From assembly GCA_019237515.1 (NCBI GenBank), contig JAFAGX010000600.1, positions 1-7,877 on the forward strand: a stretch of DNA of 7,877 bases. The letters run 5' to 3'. Both the position numbers and the translations under genes were made by a program. Under the pieces are notes generated by a model. It saw only the letters and a program-made list of their open reading frames with translations. It ran no database searches and was not told where the DNA came from. Every line of letters begins with the position of its first letter. Position 1 is the stretch's first letter. Source of the stretch: Acidobacteriaceae bacterium (lineage in GTDB: Bacteria > Acidobacteriota > Terriglobia > Terriglobales > SbA1). Below are positions 5,802-7,877 of this stretch, piece after piece.

Positions 5802-7877
5802 TTGGAAAGCGGCCCCTTCACATATCATTTCGCCGAGTTCACCCTGGATGTCGGCCGGGGCTGTCTGCTGAAGTTGGGCAAGGAGGTCAAGCTCCGGCCC
5901 AAGGTTTACGAGGCGCTGAAGTATCTGGTGGAAAACCCCGGGCGCTTGATCGGCAAACAGGAGTTCATGCAGGCGATCTGGCCGGACAGCTTCGTGACCG
6001 ATGATTCCCTGGTGCAGTGCACGATTGAACTGCGACGCGCTCTCGATGACCGAGACCAGCAGTTGGTGAAGACCGTGCCGCGGCGAGGCTACCTGTTCAC
6101 GGCAAGCGTAAGCCGGTCCGGCGCAGAAAATGAAGCTCCACCGGCAGTTCCCTCCGCAACGGCCGCGGCGCCTGCGCTTGCAGCAACTCCAAAAAAACGG
6201 GTTGATTTGCCAAAACCTCGCACGTCTCTGATCGGGCGCGAGCAGGAACTTGCGCAAGCCACTGCGCTCTTGCGCCAAACCGATGTGCGGCTCTTGACGT
6301 TCACAGGGGCGGGGGGTGCGGGCAAGACCCGCCTGGCAATTGCGGTCGCTTCGGCCATCGCACCGGAATTTTCCGCCGGGGTTCAATACGTTGGTCTAGC
6401 GTCGATTCCCGATGCTGATCTTGTCGGGAATGCAGTTGCCAAAGCACTTGATCTGCAGCACGCGACCAATGCCAGCATCCCGCGGATGGTGAGCGAATAC
6501 CTGCAAGATTCGGGCCCATTCTTATTCGTACTCGACAATTTTGAGCAGGTATTGCCGGCGGCCACGCTCGTCGCCGAGATGTTAGCCGCATGTCCGACCC
6601 TCAAGGTACTGGTCACCAGCCGGGCCTGTCTGCGCTTGTATGGGGAACAGGAATTCCCGGTAGCTCCGTTAGATCAGCCTTCCGCTGTGCAATTGTTCGT
6701 GCAGCGGGCCACAGCCGTCCGGCCAAATTTTGCAATGACGACCGAGAACTCGGCTGCAATTGGGGGCATATGTTCTCGCCTGGATTGCCTGCCATTAGCG
6801 ATCGAACTGGCAGCCGCCAGAACCAAATTGCTAGCGCCGGTCGCGATCCTGGATCGGCTGCAGAACCGTTTGCAACTGCTGACCGGAGGCGCGCTCGACT
6901 TACCGGAGCGGCAGCAAACCCTCCGTAACACGATTGATTGGAGCCATGACCTCCTTAACGAGGCCGAGCAGAAGCTGTTTCGCCGTTTGTCAGTATTTGT
7001 TGGCGGTTGCACAATTGAGGCTGCCGAAGCGGTCTGCAATACGGGCCTTGATTTGGGCATTGCTGTATTCGACGGTCTTTCGTCTCTGATGGACAAGAAT
7101 CTGGTCCAGCGCATGGACCTGCCCGATTCAGAAGCGCGGTTCACGATGCTCGAAACCATTCGGGAATACGCCATGGAACGCCTGGTATCGAGCGGGGAAG
7201 AAGCGGCGGCGCGGCGTGCTCACGCCGCTTATTGCCTGGTGCTGGCAGAAGAAGGTAACCCTGAGTTGAATCCCGCGGAACGGGCGCTGTGGCTGTCCCG
7301 GTGCGATCTTGAGATCGACAATTTTCGTTCTGCTCTCGATTGGCTTTTGGCGACCAGGAGTTTGGAGTGGGCACTTCGGGTTTGCATGGCTCTGTTTCGT
7401 TTTTGGGATATGCGGGAACATCTTGCGGAGGGCCGCTCTCGTCTTGAAACCGTTCTTCAACTCGCGGGGAATGACTATACGCAGCAGCGCGCCAGAATCG
7501 GCGTCTTTCTAGGCGCTCTGACAACGGCGTTGGGCGACTTTCCCGGCGGCAGACGTTTCAGTGAAATGAGCCTGGGCTTGTACGAAGAGTTGAATGACCG
7601 CTGGGGTGCTGCCGCTTCTCTGAATGCGTTAGCGATCGGAGCCTGCGATTCTGGCGACTACGATACCGCACAAGGCACTTTCGAGCGTTGCCTGCAATTC
7701 TGGCGTGCACTGGACAACCCTCTGGAAACCGCCCGCTGCCTGCACAATCTGGCAAACGTCGCGAAGCTGCGAGAAGATTTTTTTCGCGCCCAAGTGGCGC
7801 TGCGGGAAGCCACAGCCATTTTCGAGCAAGTCGGAGACCGCAGCGGGGCAGCCTGGTCGATCAATCAGCAGGGTGAC
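5802..7877 (+). CDS. winged-helix/STAND-ATPase/TPR transcriptional regulator, 3'-truncated by window
   Basis: The frame is open from well before 5802 to the window end; 692 codons are visible from the chosen start. Residues 8-102 are an OmpR/PhoB-type DNA-binding winged helix (LRPKVYEALKYLVE, then TVPRRGYLF). After a Pro/Ala-rich linker comes a STAND/NB-ARC-like ATPase: Walker A GAGGAGKT (169-176, K175), Walker B FLFVLDNFEQ (D245), a TSR sensor (LVTSRACLRL) and the CLPLAIELAAAR element. A helical/winged part with TLRNTIDWSHDLL follows. The final visible 120 residues look like tetratricopeptide repeats (NALAIGACDSGDYDTAQGTF, then NLANVAKLREDFFRAQ). This architecture matches AfsR/COG3903-type regulators, in which ligand and ATP binding release the DNA-binding domain. 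No in-frame ATG precedes the domain. TTG 5802 behind GGGGAAGG, ten bases away, is the best start, but it is uncertain. Divergent placement suggests it controls the cluster. Confidence 0.9.
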   Translation, partial: MESGPFTYHFAEFTLDVGRGCLLKLGKEVKLRPKVYEALKYLVENPGRLIGKQEFMQAIWPDSFVTDDSLVQCTIELRRALDDRDQQLVKTVPRRGYLFTASVSRSGAENEAPPAVPSATAAAPALAATPKKRVDLPKPRTSLIGREQELAQATALLRQTDVRLLTFTGAGGAGKTRLAIAVASAIAPEFSAGVQYVGLASIPDADLVGNAVAKALDLQHATNASIPRMVSEYLQDSGPFLFVLDNFEQVLPAATLVAEMLAACPTLKVLVTSRACLRLYGEQEFPVAPLDQPSAVQLFVQRATAVRPNFAMTTENSAAIGGICSRLDCLPLAIELAAARTKLLAPVAILDRLQNRLQLLTGGALDLPERQQTLRNTIDWSHDLLNEAEQKLFRRLSVFVGGCTIEAAEAVCNTGLDLGIAVFDGLSSLMDKNLVQRMDLPDSEARFTMLETIREYAMERLVSSGEEAAARRAHAAYCLVLAEEGNPELNPAERALWLSRCDLEIDNFRSALDWLLATRSLEWALRVCMALFRFWDMREHLAEGRSRLETVLQLAGNDYTQQRARIGVFLGALTTALGDFPGGRRFSEMSLGLYEELNDRWGAAASLNALAIGACDSGDYDTAQGTFERCLQFWRALDNPLETARCLHNLANVAKLREDFFRAQVALREATAIFEQVGDRSGAAWSINQQGD

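Noticed and set aside
5466..6386. Long open frame of about 306 codons on the minus strand across the divergent region and the start of the regulator
   Set aside because: It lies antisense to the clearly recognisable winged-helix and Walker A regions and overlaps the methyltransferase start. Its translation is low-complexity, rich in Arg, Cys and Gln, with no family motif.
1..7877. CRISPR arrays, tRNA or rRNA genes, transposases, integrases
   Set aside because: I saw no regularly spaced repeats, tRNA-like cloverleaf, rRNA-like segment or transposase/integrase motif on either strand by eye.

Overview
The window looks like a chromosomal accessory region from a moderately GC-rich soil-type bacterium. 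An Acidobacteriota (Terriglobia-like) host is my best guess. It rests on three things: a large winged-helix/STAND-ATPase/TPR regulator, an exported rhodanese with a CGCCPWxxCP loop, and a GTGCCCCACG...CGTGGG hairpin of a kind I associate with dispersed repeats in that phylum. This is inference from recall; no database was searched.

Layout. Six genes lie head to tail on the minus strand, read from about 5536 down to 152: (1) a winged-helix plus SAM methyltransferase resembling mycobacterial Rv2258c; (2) an acyl-CoA-dehydrogenase-fold flavoprotein; (3) an exported rhodanese-like protein; (4) a membrane-anchored TlpA/ResA-type thioredoxin; (5) a CmoM/SmtA-like methyltransferase; (6) a radical SAM/SPASM protein with an unusual Cys-containing C-terminal tail. 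Genes 3-6 are packed with gaps of 13, 12 and 13 nt and look like one transcription unit. Gene 2 is set off from gene 1 by a 75-nt gap holding a perfect 10-bp hairpin, and from gene 3 by a 52-nt gap with a possible internal promoter. Beyond the radical SAM stop lies a hairpin/repeat. The first 40 bases may be the tail of a convergent plus-strand gene.

On the plus strand, divergent from the cluster, a regulator with an OmpR-type DNA-binding domain, a P-loop STAND ATPase and a TPR-like region begins near 5802 and runs off the window end, with 692 codons visible. The 265-bp divergent intergenic region holds a tandem 8-bp repeat and a 17-bp dyad around a candidate minus-strand promoter.

How it may work together (inference). 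The radical SAM/SPASM enzyme is of the class that modifies peptides or small molecules. It is packed with a methyltransferase and two extracytoplasmic thiol/sulfur proteins, and sits downstream of a flavoprotein and a second methyltransferase. The set suggests a small biosynthetic or maturation pathway with a thiol step outside the membrane, possibly controlled by the divergent STAND regulator. The product is unknown, and no separate precursor peptide is visible. The C-terminal tail of the radical SAM protein is the most unusual candidate for a built-in substrate-like segment.
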